The notes beneath the pieces are model-generated. The model was not told the origin of the DNA. It did not search any database and saw only the letters and a program-made list of their open reading frames with translations. 42,683 nucleotides of DNA from assembly GCA_030744725.1 (NCBI GenBank), contig JASLPZ010000010.1, positions 1-42,683 of the forward strand, read 5' to 3'. Positions 1 through 8,723 of the stretch are shown here, piece after piece; within the stretch, counting starts at the first letter, position 1; each line of letters opens with the position of its first letter. This DNA is from ARS98 sp030744725 (GTDB lineage Bacteria; Planctomycetota; Planctomycetia; Pirellulales; Pirellulaceae). Both the position numbers and the translations under genes were made by a program.

Positions 1-80
1 CGATAGTCGCCTTTCGCTCCGCGAAAGGAACGTGCTTTCGCGGAGCGAAAGACAACAATAGAAGATCGAACACTGCTTAG
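1..80 (-). mobile_element. Element B, copy 1 (MITE-like hairpin element, cut by window edge)
   Basis: The reverse complement of this stretch matches 14849-14933 almost base for base (about 95 percent, one indel). It contains two copies of a 17-bp hairpin that are reverse complements of each other (CTTTCGCTCCGCGAAAG at 11-27 and CTTTCGCGGAGCGAAAG at 35-51), so the pair can also fold into one long cruciform. The inner end reads CTAAG then CAGTGTTCGATC, against CTTAG then CAGTGTTCGATC in copy 2. The far end lies outside the window. No coding capacity is present, so it would be a non-autonomous element. The family name is mine. Confidence 0.7.
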
Positions 81-622
81 CTTCCAGTTTCCTTGAAGGG
101 CCTGCCGTATCGCATCAATACGGTACTTACGTCGCCATTCGTATCGACCGAGATAATGTACAGCCGGTCAAACTCACCAGCTTCATTGATGACACTACCA
201 GGTTTTCCGCCAAGCATCTTGACTGCAGCGGGAGTTGACGTGCTGTGACCGACAACAAGATGGCGATCGCCTGTTTGTCGCAACTTCTTGAGGAGAGTCG
301 GCAGGTCGTTCGGATCGTACAATTCCACTCTCAGCTTAAGGCGTGCGGCGAACGGCGCAGCGGTGTCTCGCGTTCGGATAAAGTCACTGCTGTGGATGTA
401 CTTTATTTTGGCATCACGCAATACGAGGGCGAGTTTCTTCGCCCGCTCTTTCCCGACGGAAGATAACTCCGGGTCTCGACTCGCATCCACTTTCTCGGCG
501 TGACGCACGAGAAAGACCACCAGGCGAGGCTTTGCCAGTGTTTCCTCCGCACGCAGATGGTTCGACAAGATCACTAAGAGTGACCCGACGACGAAACTAA
601 CGCGATACTTCAATCGTGTCAT
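77..622 (-). CDS. Exported SixA/phosphoglycerate-mutase-type histidine phosphatase
   Basis: This 181-aa protein belongs to the histidine phosphatase superfamily. The phosphohistidine motif VRHAEK is at residues 39-44 (R40, H41), the second catalytic histidine is in VVGHS near residue 126, and an IRT/RDTA segment near residue 84 fits the third phosphate-binding arginine. Residues 1-26 form a signal peptide (MTRLKYRV, then a hydrophobic run), so it acts outside the cytoplasm on an unknown phosphorylated substrate. I chose the ATG at 622 because AAAGG lies about 7 nt upstream and the signal peptide begins there; an upstream ATG at 655 would add 11 residues. The TAA stop lies in the boundary sequence of the repeat element at 1-80, so the last codons may have been altered by that insertion. 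Confidence 0.85.
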   Translation of the reverse strand: MTRLKYRVSFVVGSLLVILSNHLRAEETLAKPRLVVFLVRHAEKVDASRDPELSSVGKERAKKLALVLRDAKIKYIHSSDFIRTRDTAAPFAARLKLRVELYDPNDLPTLLKKLRQTGDRHLVVGHSTSTPAAVKMLGGKPGSVINEAGEFDRLYIISVDTNGDVSTVLMRYGRPFKETGS

Positions 623-846
623 AAGAGACCTTTCTGGTACAGGGATTTTCCTCAAATATTATCCATTCATGGCCTTATGGCAACGTTGAACTGGCTTTTA
701 CAAGGAAAGCCGTACAAGTTAGAAGCGTGTTCAGCGCACAGCCTTCGCCGATCGCCCCACCGGTGGAAGCCAATGAAGTTATTAGCCTACGTCGTCTGGC
801 GCGTTATAATCCGTGCGGACATTTACTCGGCCCTTTGGATCTCGCA
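623..846. promoter_or_regulatory. Divergent intergenic region, 5' regions of phosphatase and DUF1501 genes
   Basis: The two flanking genes are transcribed away from each other, so both promoters should lie here. I see no convincing -35/-10 pair, and no strong Shine-Dalgarno site in front of the DUF1501 gene. The plus-strand frame stays open from a GTG at 727 into the DUF1501 gene, so part of this stretch could be coding. Confidence 0.4.
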
Positions 847-2274
847 ATGGATTTGTCATACGACGCTCGGAGTTTGTCACGCCGCAGCTTTCTCGCGCAG
901 GCTGGAGGTGGCGCAGGGCTGTTGGCATTGACCAGTTTGCTCGCGGATGAACAGACTGCGCTAGCCGCTACGACCGAACCAGGGGCGCCGATCGAACCAG
1001 ACTTTGCCCCGCGTGCTAAGCGCGTGATCTGGTTGTTTATGCATGGTGGCCCCAGCCATGTGGATCTGCTGGACCCGAAACCAGAACTCGCCAAGTATGC
1101 CGGGAAACCTGTCCCAGAGAGTTTCGGTCAGATCATGACGCGTCGCAATGTCGCGCGCAACCCGCTGCTGGGACCGATCAAACCGTTTCGTCCGCGAGGC
1201 AAATCGGGATTGCTGATCAGTGACTTTTTGCCGCACACTGCTCGTCATGCCGACGACCTGGTGGTGATTCGTAGCATGCACGGGGACAGCGTTAACCATC
1301 CGCAGGCGGTGTACCAGATTAACACCGGAAACATTTTGATGGGGCGTCCCAGTGTGGGTAGTTGGATGGCGTATGGGTTGGGCAGTGAGAATCGCGACAT
1401 GCCCGCCTTTGTTGTTTTGCCTGATCCGGGTGGCGGTGCGAAGGGCGGCCCTCCCGCTTGGGGAAGTGGCTTCCTGCCGGCGACTTACCAAGGCGTCACG
1501 ATGAGAACGGGCAGCACGCCGATCCTGAATCTCCAACCACCGACGGGCATCTCTTCCGCACAACAGCGTAGCACCTTGAATCTGATTCAGCGTTTCAACG
1601 ATCGCCACCTGGCAGCCAGATCTGAAGACGACGAATTGTCGGCGCGGATCGCGGCCTACGAATTAGCGTTCCGTATGCAAACCGCCGCGCCGGATCTCGT
1701 TGACCTGTCTCGTGAAACCGAGACAACCAATCGACTCTACGGAATCAACCAACCGCAAACACGTGAGTTCGGACAGCGCTGCCTGCTCGCACGTCGGATG
1801 ATCGAGAGCGGAGTCCGCTTCGTGCAGTTGTATTCGGGGGACACCAACGGTTGGGATGCGCACAACGACATCTTGGACAACCATTCGCGGTACTGCCGTC
1901 GCACGGATCTACCCGTGGCCGGGCTCCTCGCGGATCTCAAGCAGCGCGGGCTGTTAGACGAGACGTTGGTGATCTGGGGTGGCGAATTCGGCCGAATGCC
2001 GATGAGCGAACAGGGGAAGGGCCGCGATCACAATCCTTGGGGCTATTCGTATTGGTTGGCAGGGGCGGGATTGCAAGGGGGGCGAGCGATCGGAGCCACT
2101 GACCCGATTGGGCTACGAGCCGCCGAAGACAAGGTTCATGTCCGCGATTTCCACGCAACGTTGCTCCACCTGATGGGCCTCGATCACGAGCTGCTGTCGT
2201 TCGAGCATCATGGTCTGGATGAACGGCTGATCGGCCCCACCGAGGCCCACGTAGTTCGAGGATTGTTCAGTTGA
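847..2274 (+). CDS. DUF1501 family exported protein
   Basis: This is a DUF1501 protein of about 475 aa from the alkaline-phosphatase-like/sulfatase-type fold group that is greatly expanded in planctomycetes; its biochemical role is unknown. A twin-arginine signal (SRRSFLAQAG near residue 11) precedes a hydrophobic stretch, pointing to folded export. Family hallmarks seen are WLFMHGGPSHVDLLDPKP near the N terminus, HGDSVNHPQAVYQINTG, and the C-terminal WGGEFGRMP with GRDHNPWGYSYWL. The start is uncertain: ATG 847 places the Tat motif normally, but the frame is open from GTG 727 and neither start has a clear Shine-Dalgarno site. Its stop overlaps the TTG start of the DUF1549/1553 gene (TTGA), so the two are translationally coupled and probably act together. 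Confidence 0.85.
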   Translation: MDLSYDARSLSRRSFLAQAGGGAGLLALTSLLADEQTALAATTEPGAPIEPDFAPRAKRVIWLFMHGGPSHVDLLDPKPELAKYAGKPVPESFGQIMTRRNVARNPLLGPIKPFRPRGKSGLLISDFLPHTARHADDLVVIRSMHGDSVNHPQAVYQINTGNILMGRPSVGSWMAYGLGSENRDMPAFVVLPDPGGGAKGGPPAWGSGFLPATYQGVTMRTGSTPILNLQPPTGISSAQQRSTLNLIQRFNDRHLAARSEDDELSARIAAYELAFRMQTAAPDLVDLSRETETTNRLYGINQPQTREFGQRCLLARRMIESGVRFVQLYSGDTNGWDAHNDILDNHSRYCRRTDLPVAGLLADLKQRGLLDETLVIWGGEFGRMPMSEQGKGRDHNPWGYSYWLAGAGLQGGRAIGATDPIGLRAAEDKVHVRDFHATLLHLMGLDHELLSFEHHGLDERLIGPTEAHVVRGLFS

Positions 2275-4322
2275 CGAATCTCACTACCCATCACGGCCGA
2301 TCAGCGTGCCGCGTGCTTCCCTTAAACATGCCGGTTCTGCCGGTTGCCTTGATTGTGGTTTCCACGTCTTTCGCGGCCCTTACGCGTGCGTCGCGTGCCG
2401 ACGAGCTATCCGATGGGATTCAGAAAGCTGGCGAAATTCAGGAGGCGCCCATCACCGCCTCGGACCGTGACCACTGGTCGTTTCGCCCGCTCCACAGGCC
2501 GGCGCTGCCGACCTTGCCTCCGTCCGAAAGATGGAACAACTGGCCGCGCAACGCAATCGACCGGTTTATTCTCGCGCAGTTGCAAGACCTCGAATTGACG
2601 CCGCTGGCCGAGGCCGACCGGACCACGCTGATTCGCCGTATTTACTTTGACGTGACCGGCCTGCCACCGACGACCGATCAAGTTGCCGCATTTGTCGCGG
2701 ATTCTGCCCTCGATGCTTACGAGCAGTTAGTAGACCGTTTGTTGGGATCACACCACTACGGCGAACGATGGGCGCAACACTGGTTGGATCTGGCCCGGTT
2801 TGCCGAGACAGATGGCTTCGAGCATGACAAGACGCGGAATGAGGCCTGGCGTTATCGCGACTGGGTGATCAAGGCCTTCAACGAAGATATGCCTTACGAC
2901 ACGTTCGTGCATTGGCAACTGGCGGGTGACGAGATCGCTCCAGACATCGAGGCGGCGCGCACGGCGACGACGTTCTGCGTCGCCGGCCCTGACATGCCGG
3001 ACATCAACTCGCAAGACGAACGACGACACCATCTGCTCAACGAAATCACGTCCACCGTCGGAGCTGCTCTGATGGGCCTGCAGATGGGCTGCGCACAATG
3101 TCACGATCACATGTATGATCCGGTCAGCCAGGCTGATTTCTATCGGCTTCGTGCGGTTTTCGAACCGGCCGTCGTGCTCAAGAAGAATCAGTCGGTCAGC
3201 GTATTGCATGGCGCCGAGCGCTCGGCGCCGAGCCACTTGATGATCCGCGGGGATTGGCAACGACCTGGCCCTGAGATTGACGCCGGCGTGCCGCGAATCG
3301 CCAACCCGCTAGGCGCAGCCGAACCCGTGGCCGATGCGCCCCATCCTCGCACCGCGCTGGCGCAGTGGCTGACCCGATCTGACCACCCGTTGACATCGCG
3401 CGTGATTGCCAACCGTCTGTGGCAACATCATTTTGGGAACGGCTTGTCGCGCTCTCCGAGCGATTTTGGGCTCGTCGGCGAAGAACCATCACATCCGGAA
3501 TTACTGGATTGGCTGGCGATTGAATTGATGCAGCACGACTGGCGATTGAAACATCTGCACCGGTTGATTCTGACCTCGGCTACGTATCGCCAGGCAAGTC
3601 GACCATCGCAAGTCGGCTGGTCAGACCGACAGCTGGCCGAGGCGGCAGAATCGTGGCGACACTCGCAAGACATCGATTCCCCGAACTACTGGCTGGCCCG
3701 GTTTCCTCGCCGCCGGCTGACTGGCGAGGAAGTTCGCGACGCGATGCTCGTTACTTCCGACTCACTTCAGTTGCGTCGAGGTGGCCCCGGCGTCCGCCCA
3801 CCGTTGCCGGATGAGCTTGTCAAGACGCTGTTGAAGAACCAATGGAACGTCAGTCCCAAGGTATCGGACCATTACCGCCGCAGTATTTACATTTTCGCTC
3901 GACGCAATCTTCGCTTCCCAATTTTTGAAGCCTTTGACCGCCCAGATGCCAATGCCAGCTGTCCGCGGCGAGGCCGCTCGACGACGGCCCCGCAGTCGCT
4001 GCTGTTGCTTAATTCACAAGCGTCGTTAGATGCTTCGCGTCGGTTGGCCAGCGTCGTGCTTTCGGCGTCAACCGAACTCCAGCAGCGCTTGGCAATCGCC
4101 GTTAGCCGTGTACTCGGGCGAACGCCCACTGCGGAGGAGCAACAGTCGCTTGCCGAATTCCTGACCAAGCAACGCAGCTCGCTCGCCAGCGAAGCACGTC
4201 CAACCAACGAACTCGCTCTGCCCAATCCCGTCATCGCCCACGTCGATCCCTATGAAGCGGCTGCTTGGACCGACCTGTGCTTGGCACTATACAACCTTAG
4301 CGAATTCCTGTACATCGACTGA
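2271..4322 (+). CDS. DUF1549/DUF1553 domain protein (planctomycete PSD1 type)
   Basis: This 683-aa exported protein has a DUF1549 domain (FILAQLQ through YGERWAQHWLDLARFAETDGFEHD to CAQCHDHMYDPVSQ, about residues 95-295) followed by DUF1553 (about 360-660: RVIANRLWQHHFGNGL, SATYRQASRP, RRLTGEEVRDAML, APQSLLLLNS). CAQCH matches a c-type heme-binding CxxCH pattern. Relatives are often 800-1100 aa with an N-terminal cytochrome and an extra domain between DUF1549 and DUF1553; both are missing here, so this is the compact form. TTG 2271 overlaps the preceding stop; an ATG at 2328 just before a hydrophobic segment (MPVLPVALIVV) is an alternative start. The function is unproven; such pairs are often discussed in polysaccharide or complex-substrate breakdown. 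Confidence 0.85.
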   Translation: MTNLTTHHGRSACRVLPLNMPVLPVALIVVSTSFAALTRASRADELSDGIQKAGEIQEAPITASDRDHWSFRPLHRPALPTLPPSERWNNWPRNAIDRFILAQLQDLELTPLAEADRTTLIRRIYFDVTGLPPTTDQVAAFVADSALDAYEQLVDRLLGSHHYGERWAQHWLDLARFAETDGFEHDKTRNEAWRYRDWVIKAFNEDMPYDTFVHWQLAGDEIAPDIEAARTATTFCVAGPDMPDINSQDERRHHLLNEITSTVGAALMGLQMGCAQCHDHMYDPVSQADFYRLRAVFEPAVVLKKNQSVSVLHGAERSAPSHLMIRGDWQRPGPEIDAGVPRIANPLGAAEPVADAPHPRTALAQWLTRSDHPLTSRVIANRLWQHHFGNGLSRSPSDFGLVGEEPSHPELLDWLAIELMQHDWRLKHLHRLILTSATYRQASRPSQVGWSDRQLAEAAESWRHSQDIDSPNYWLARFPRRRLTGEEVRDAMLVTSDSLQLRRGGPGVRPPLPDELVKTLLKNQWNVSPKVSDHYRRSIYIFARRNLRFPIFEAFDRPDANASCPRRGRSTTAPQSLLLLNSQASLDASRRLASVVLSASTELQQRLAIAVSRVLGRTPTAEEQQSLAEFLTKQRSSLASEARPTNELALPNPVIAHVDPYEAAAWTDLCLALYNLSEFLYID

Positions 4323-4346
4323 ACTCTACTGCGAGCTTCGATCATC

Positions 4347-5552
4347 ATGCCACGCCTCTTGCTGCTTTTCAGACGACCCGTTTCTGTAGGCCGCGAACAA
4401 GCGACGTGCAGTTATGGAAGAATCGTGAGACAACAGAGTTCTATTGCCGCAACGGCACTGCTGTCGATTCTTGTTGTCAGCATAATCGCGACGTCGCTGG
4501 CAGCCCAGACGACGACACCGCCGGTGGACGTCGATTGGCTGAACGATGTGCAGCAACCGCCAGCGTCAGCGAGCAACACTCCGTCACCTCTTATGGCACT
4601 GCTCGTCAATGGAGACGGTCATCCCGTAGAATCGGTCGAGCAGTGGGAGAGGCGGCGAGCTGAACTGGGTAAAGCGTGGCTCGAGTTTCTCGGCACGCTC
4701 GGGCTCGACCGCCACGATCCGCCCGAACTGTCCGTGGTCACCGAAGACCGAGTGGGCGAGGTGATTCGTCAGCTGGTGCGATACGAAGTCGAACCGGGAA
4801 TCATCACCGAAGCCTACCTGCTAAAACCCGCCAAGGCCAAACACCGTGCTGGTGTGGTGGCGTTTCATTCGACGATCAACCATTCGATTCGGCAACCGGC
4901 GGGCGTCGAAGGCAAACCTGAAAAGGCCTTTGGGCTGAAGCTTGCCGAGCGGGGTTACATCACGTTTTGTCCCCGCAACTATCTGTGGCCCGACAATGAC
5001 CACATTGCAGCCGGCCAGGAGGCATCGCGGTTTCTAAAACGGCATCCGCGTGCCAAGGGAATGGCCAAAATGCTCTTTGACGCTCAAGTGGCTGTCGATA
5101 TTTTGGCGAGCCAAGGTGAGGTCGATCCCACTCGGATTGGTGCGATCGGGCATTCGCTGGGAGCGAAGGAAGTTCTCTATCTGGCGGCCTTTGATCCGCG
5201 CGTCAAAGTGACAGTCTGCAGTGAAGGGGGGATCGGCACAACATTCTCAAATTGGGATGCGGCCTGGTACTTAGGCGACACGATCAAAGGCGCGGACTTC
5301 AAGCGAGAACATCATGAACTGCTGGCCCTTGCGGCACCGCGCCCGTTCCTGTTGCTCGGCGGCGACTCCGCTGACGGCAAACAGAGTTGGCCGTTCATCA
5401 CCGCTGCCCTTGATGTCTACCGGCTGTACGGAACACCGGCCCGGCTGGGCCTGCTGAACCACCACAAAGGTCACGCCGTTCCGCCCGAAGCCGAACGCCG
5501 TCTGTACGATTGGCTGCAAGTCTATCTGCCACCCGGCGGCGCCGAACAATAA
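4347..5552 (+). CDS. Exported alpha/beta hydrolase (dienelactone hydrolase/acetyl xylan esterase-like)
   Basis: This 401-aa alpha/beta hydrolase has an N-terminal membrane or signal segment at about residues 31-54 (ATALLSILVVSIIATSLAAQ). The nucleophile elbow GHSLGA places the catalytic serine at about residue 270, GGDSADG gives an acid at about 340, and HKGHAVP gives the catalytic histidine at about 376, so the triad is complete and ordered. It should hydrolyse an ester in the periplasm; sugar esters are plausible given the neighbours, but the substrate is not visible in the sequence. It starts 24 bp after the DUF1549/1553 gene on the same strand and is likely in the same operon. The ATG at 4347 lacks an obvious Shine-Dalgarno site, and the long pre-signal N terminus suggests a later start is possible. 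Confidence 0.8.
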   Translation: MPRLLLLFRRPVSVGREQATCSYGRIVRQQSSIAATALLSILVVSIIATSLAAQTTTPPVDVDWLNDVQQPPASASNTPSPLMALLVNGDGHPVESVEQWERRRAELGKAWLEFLGTLGLDRHDPPELSVVTEDRVGEVIRQLVRYEVEPGIITEAYLLKPAKAKHRAGVVAFHSTINHSIRQPAGVEGKPEKAFGLKLAERGYITFCPRNYLWPDNDHIAAGQEASRFLKRHPRAKGMAKMLFDAQVAVDILASQGEVDPTRIGAIGHSLGAKEVLYLAAFDPRVKVTVCSEGGIGTTFSNWDAAWYLGDTIKGADFKREHHELLALAAPRPFLLLGGDSADGKQSWPFITAALDVYRLYGTPARLGLLNHHKGHAVPPEAERRLYDWLQVYLPPGGAEQ

Positions 5553-5990
5553 CTGTCGCCTTATCATCTCTCTCAGTCAGTCTTGACTTGACTTTCGTAA
5601 ACCACCAGCTCTGCTGGTGCGTACCCATCAGGCTCCGCCGTTTCACAGTGATTGGAATGGTGCTTATCTTATTGCAACCAATTGGCTGTAAGTTTCACGA
5701 ATCTGTCACCTCTCCCGCTTGCGGGAGAGGTCGCGGTTTCAACCGCGGGAGAGGGGCATGCGCATTTGCAATGTGGGTCAGCGCCACAAGAAACCCTCAC
5801 CCGGCCGCTATCGCGTCCGACCTCTCCCGCAAGCGGGAGAGGTGCGTGTTTCTGTTGTCGGACCCTGTTCAGGGGCCTTCCTCATACTACCGGCTCTGCC
5901 GGTAGTCGTTGATTAAGATCAGGTGAAAGTCCACAGCGCTGCCACACGATGCGACAGTTACTGTTCGGCCGAGACTAACCGCCTCACCGA
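5553..5990. repeat. Hairpin cluster between convergent genes
   Basis: This 438-bp gap between two converging genes holds at least five palindromes. They are CACCAGC-TCT-GCTGGTG at 5603-5619; ACCTCTCCCGC-TT-GCGGGAGAGGT at 5708-5731; GCGGTTTCAACCGC at 5733-5746; the ACCTCTCCCGC stem again with an AA centre at 5820-5843; and CTACCGGC-TCT-GCCGGTAG at 5887-5905. The two 11-bp-stem palindromes are near-identical, about 110 bp apart. Small frames across the gap are just translations of these repeats. The cluster may terminate transcription from both sides and resembles REP/BIME-type arrays; no gene is supported. Confidence 0.75.
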
Positions 5991-8534
5991 TCACCGCGGT
6001 GCCGGCACCCCCAGCGGCAAGTCTAGATCAAGCAAATCTCCGTTAGGCTTAAAGCCGTTTCCATCCAAGTCGACGAAGATCGGATTGGCGACGGCCACTG
6101 GGGGCTTCTGGCCCCGAGTCGGCCCCATGATGCGGCCCAGACTAAGCCCTTCGCCGATTGCGGCGACGATTACGTGGGCATCAGTCTTTAATTCCAAGGG
6201 CAACATAGCGTCGAATTTGACGACTCCATTTCCGAACGGTTTGGGAGTGGTTCGGCGAGTGAAATTCAGCGACTCAACCGCCCGGCCATTAACGAAAACT
6301 TGAACTCGATTGATGTCCAGCCAGTTTGCGCACTGAACGCGGACCTGCAGATTCGCCTTGCCACCAGGCAGCGCAACTTCGTCGCCTGGGAGCACCGCTG
6401 GGCCGTCACCACTGGCGCTGGGCCGAAGAGAGACTTCCAAGAACGGGCCGGTCGTCATCACAACGTGCCCCTGTTCGGTCGTATGCACCACATCCATCAC
6501 GTCGATTTTGGCCGGGTCGTCGGTGGCGCTCTTAAGGTAGTTTCGCAGCCAACCCGATTCATGAAAGTTGTAATGTGCGTCCGTATTCACAACGCCGGGA
6601 ATGCGGTAACCCAAATTCAACATCTGCATCCAATGAAAAATCGGATTTCGCGCCAACTTGCCCTTCTCGTCACGTTCGGGCTTAGCAAAGATCCCTGCGG
6701 GCGGGTGCACCTCCATGACATCCATGAAACCAAACATCTTCTCGAAGCCGCCGTCCGGTTTTCCGTTCAAATCGCGATCGCCAAGGATCTGCACCAAGTT
6801 AGGGTGATTCCCTTGAACAAGTTTGTCACTCTTGCTGTCCCACATCGCCAATCGTTCGATTTGGAGCACTGGGTTACTGTCCGTGATCGGCCCGCCACCG
6901 TCTTGCGTGTGTGGGCGATGCAGCAGCGGAAACGCGTTTTGGTGATTCACCGGTAAGGGGCGGCCGGTCAGCTCCATGCCGGTGCAGGTCGCCATCAAGT
7001 GTTCCACACCCAACCGCTGGAGATGAGGCAGATAGCTGTCGATGCGATTATGTTCTGTGCAGGGACCGAATTCGATGTTTTCGCAGAGTAGATTGAGAAC
7101 TCGGCCAAGTTGCCGCGCGGTGTTGTCGCCCGATGGTGTCGAGTGGCTATGGAAGTCGCTGCTGACCCACCCGTCTGTATCGACCACGCGCTCGAGCGTC
7201 GCGGCAAGTGTAGTCTCTTGGCCGCGTTTAACTTCGATTTCGGTAAACACGGCGTCATATTCAGGCCCGCGGCTGATGATGACTTCGTACTTGCCGGGCC
7301 CAATCTCCTGGCGAAATGTGCCGTTGTGACTGTAGTGGAGATTGCCGACGGAGACGGCTTCCGAATTCGGCCCAAAGTCGGGCGTCGGTGTTTCGCCCAA
7401 GCCATGGAAGGCTACTTTACAAGGAATCGGTCCACCATCTTTGTCATGGATCCGGCCAACGACGTAGCCGCAACCATCCAGGCGGACCAACCCGCGTGTT
7501 GACATGAATGCCGTTCCCTTGAGTTCCACGGGCGTGCGGCCCAAGGCTTGAACCAGAAGATGATACGGGCCTGTTGAGATTTCGAAGTTGACGAGCCCAG
7601 CGGAATCGGTGCGTGCCGAACCAACCGGTTTTCCGTCGTGCATGAGCGTCACCTTGGCGTGCGCGACGGCACCCGTCGGGTCGGTGACCTCGACCTGCAT
7701 TGGCACGCCAGCGTTCCCAGTCAATTGGTTTGCCAGTCCTTGCAAATGCAACTGATGATTCGCCGGAAAGACTCTGCGGCGGATCGTATGTGTTTCGCCC
7801 GGAGCCAGAGTCAGCTTTGCCGATCCGTCTGCCTCCAGCAGGAGGACGGAACCTCGACTGCCGCTGCGTTTGAGCGTACGGCCTTCGACAATTACGCCAT
7901 ACGCCTGCCGATACCAATCGTCATACGCCCAGAACATGCCCGTTGCCGAGTCGTTGCCAAACGCAAACGACCCGTCGGCGCGGATCAAGTCACTAATACT
8001 TAGCGAGATTTCCTTTTCTTGCCGATTGTTGATCTCAGTCTCGATCGACAAATAGGGATACCCATCGACTAACGTATAGTGAATGGTGACATCGAGACCA
8101 TGTTTTGACTGCGCGCTTGCTTGCCAATCGATCTGCCGACCCGTCCGTGAAACCAAATCGCTGGTTGGTGTCGTGTTGCCATCGACTTTGATGACGACAC
8201 GACTTGGATCGCCCACGACCAACGGCATACCGTTGGGATGGTACGAGCTGAGCTGATCACACTGTCGATCAACTCGCGTCAAGTCAATGATCATCGCGCC
8301 GACACTACGCACGGTTAGATTTGCGTTGCGCGTGCGCAGGGGCTCGCCAATGACAACAATAAGTTGGTCATTCCTCATCACGTAGTCACCATAGATGCAG
8401 TCAACTTCCTTGCCGCGTGGTGCAAAGGCGTCCCACGTTTGCGGCGTCAACCGAGCGACCTCGGCGGCAGCACTAATGGTGGGGACGCTGACTATGGCGA
8501 GACCGATCAACATCAAACGGGTGGTGTAATTCAT
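5991..8534 (-). CDS. CehA/McbA family metallohydrolase (PHP-like) with carboxypeptidase-regulatory-like region
   Basis: This 847-aa exported protein starts with a signal peptide (MNYTTRLMLIGLAIVS, cleavage near AAAE). The N-terminal half has beta-rich Ig/carboxypeptidase-regulatory-like segments, for example TDPTGAVAHAKVTLMHDGK. From about residue 455 the PHP-type metal-binding part follows: WVSSDFHSHSTPSGDN near 460, then GPCTEHNRIDSYLP, and later GVVNTDAHYNFH near 660. These histidine and aspartate motifs fit the CehA/McbA family, whose known members include carbaryl hydrolase and microcin-related proteins. The substrate here is unknown. It is divergent from the multiheme cytochrome gene (189 bp between starts), so the two could share regulation. 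Its 3' end faces the hairpin cluster. Confidence 0.85.
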   Translation of the reverse strand: MNYTTRLMLIGLAIVSVPTISAAAEVARLTPQTWDAFAPRGKEVDCIYGDYVMRNDQLIVVIGEPLRTRNANLTVRSVGAMIIDLTRVDRQCDQLSSYHPNGMPLVVGDPSRVVIKVDGNTTPTSDLVSRTGRQIDWQASAQSKHGLDVTIHYTLVDGYPYLSIETEINNRQEKEISLSISDLIRADGSFAFGNDSATGMFWAYDDWYRQAYGVIVEGRTLKRSGSRGSVLLLEADGSAKLTLAPGETHTIRRRVFPANHQLHLQGLANQLTGNAGVPMQVEVTDPTGAVAHAKVTLMHDGKPVGSARTDSAGLVNFEISTGPYHLLVQALGRTPVELKGTAFMSTRGLVRLDGCGYVVGRIHDKDGGPIPCKVAFHGLGETPTPDFGPNSEAVSVGNLHYSHNGTFRQEIGPGKYEVIISRGPEYDAVFTEIEVKRGQETTLAATLERVVDTDGWVSSDFHSHSTPSGDNTARQLGRVLNLLCENIEFGPCTEHNRIDSYLPHLQRLGVEHLMATCTGMELTGRPLPVNHQNAFPLLHRPHTQDGGGPITDSNPVLQIERLAMWDSKSDKLVQGNHPNLVQILGDRDLNGKPDGGFEKMFGFMDVMEVHPPAGIFAKPERDEKGKLARNPIFHWMQMLNLGYRIPGVVNTDAHYNFHESGWLRNYLKSATDDPAKIDVMDVVHTTEQGHVVMTTGPFLEVSLRPSASGDGPAVLPGDEVALPGGKANLQVRVQCANWLDINRVQVFVNGRAVESLNFTRRTTPKPFGNGVVKFDAMLPLELKTDAHVIVAAIGEGLSLGRIMGPTRGQKPPVAVANPIFVDLDGNGFKPNGDLLDLDLPLGVPAPR

Positions 8535-8723
8535 GGGGCTCTCGATGAAATCCGGGTGGGGAAGCCATCACAGGATACACGGCGGAAACTTGCGATCCAA
8601 GCCGCCGCGAACTACCGTGGATTGACAATCGGCGGGCAAAACCGTCATATTCTCTCACGAATGCCACACCGCAATGCCTTCCCAGGTGATTGCCGATTGT
8701 CCCGCCATCGTTCGGAGCTTGGA
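8535..8723. promoter_or_regulatory. Divergent promoter region between CehA-like and cytochrome genes
   Basis: This is a 189-bp gap between divergent starts. An open plus-strand frame runs through it from inside the CehA-like gene, but translation of that part shows no family features, and the cytochrome start at 8724 has GGAG 6 nt upstream. Promoters for both genes are expected here; I cannot assign -35/-10 boxes with confidence. Confidence 0.4.

Noticed and set aside
961..1608. 215-codon minus-strand frame within DUF1501
   Set aside because: Shadow of the DUF1501 gene in a GC-rich genome; no family sequence.
5510..5905. Overlapping small frames between 5.5 and 5.9 kb
   Set aside because: All are translations of the hairpin cluster and share repeated Arg-Gly-Glu segments from the palindromes.
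8364..8723. N-terminal extension of the cytochrome gene
   Set aside because: The extension overlaps the divergent CehA-like gene and lacks signal-peptide character; the GGAG-preceded ATG at 8724 fits better.
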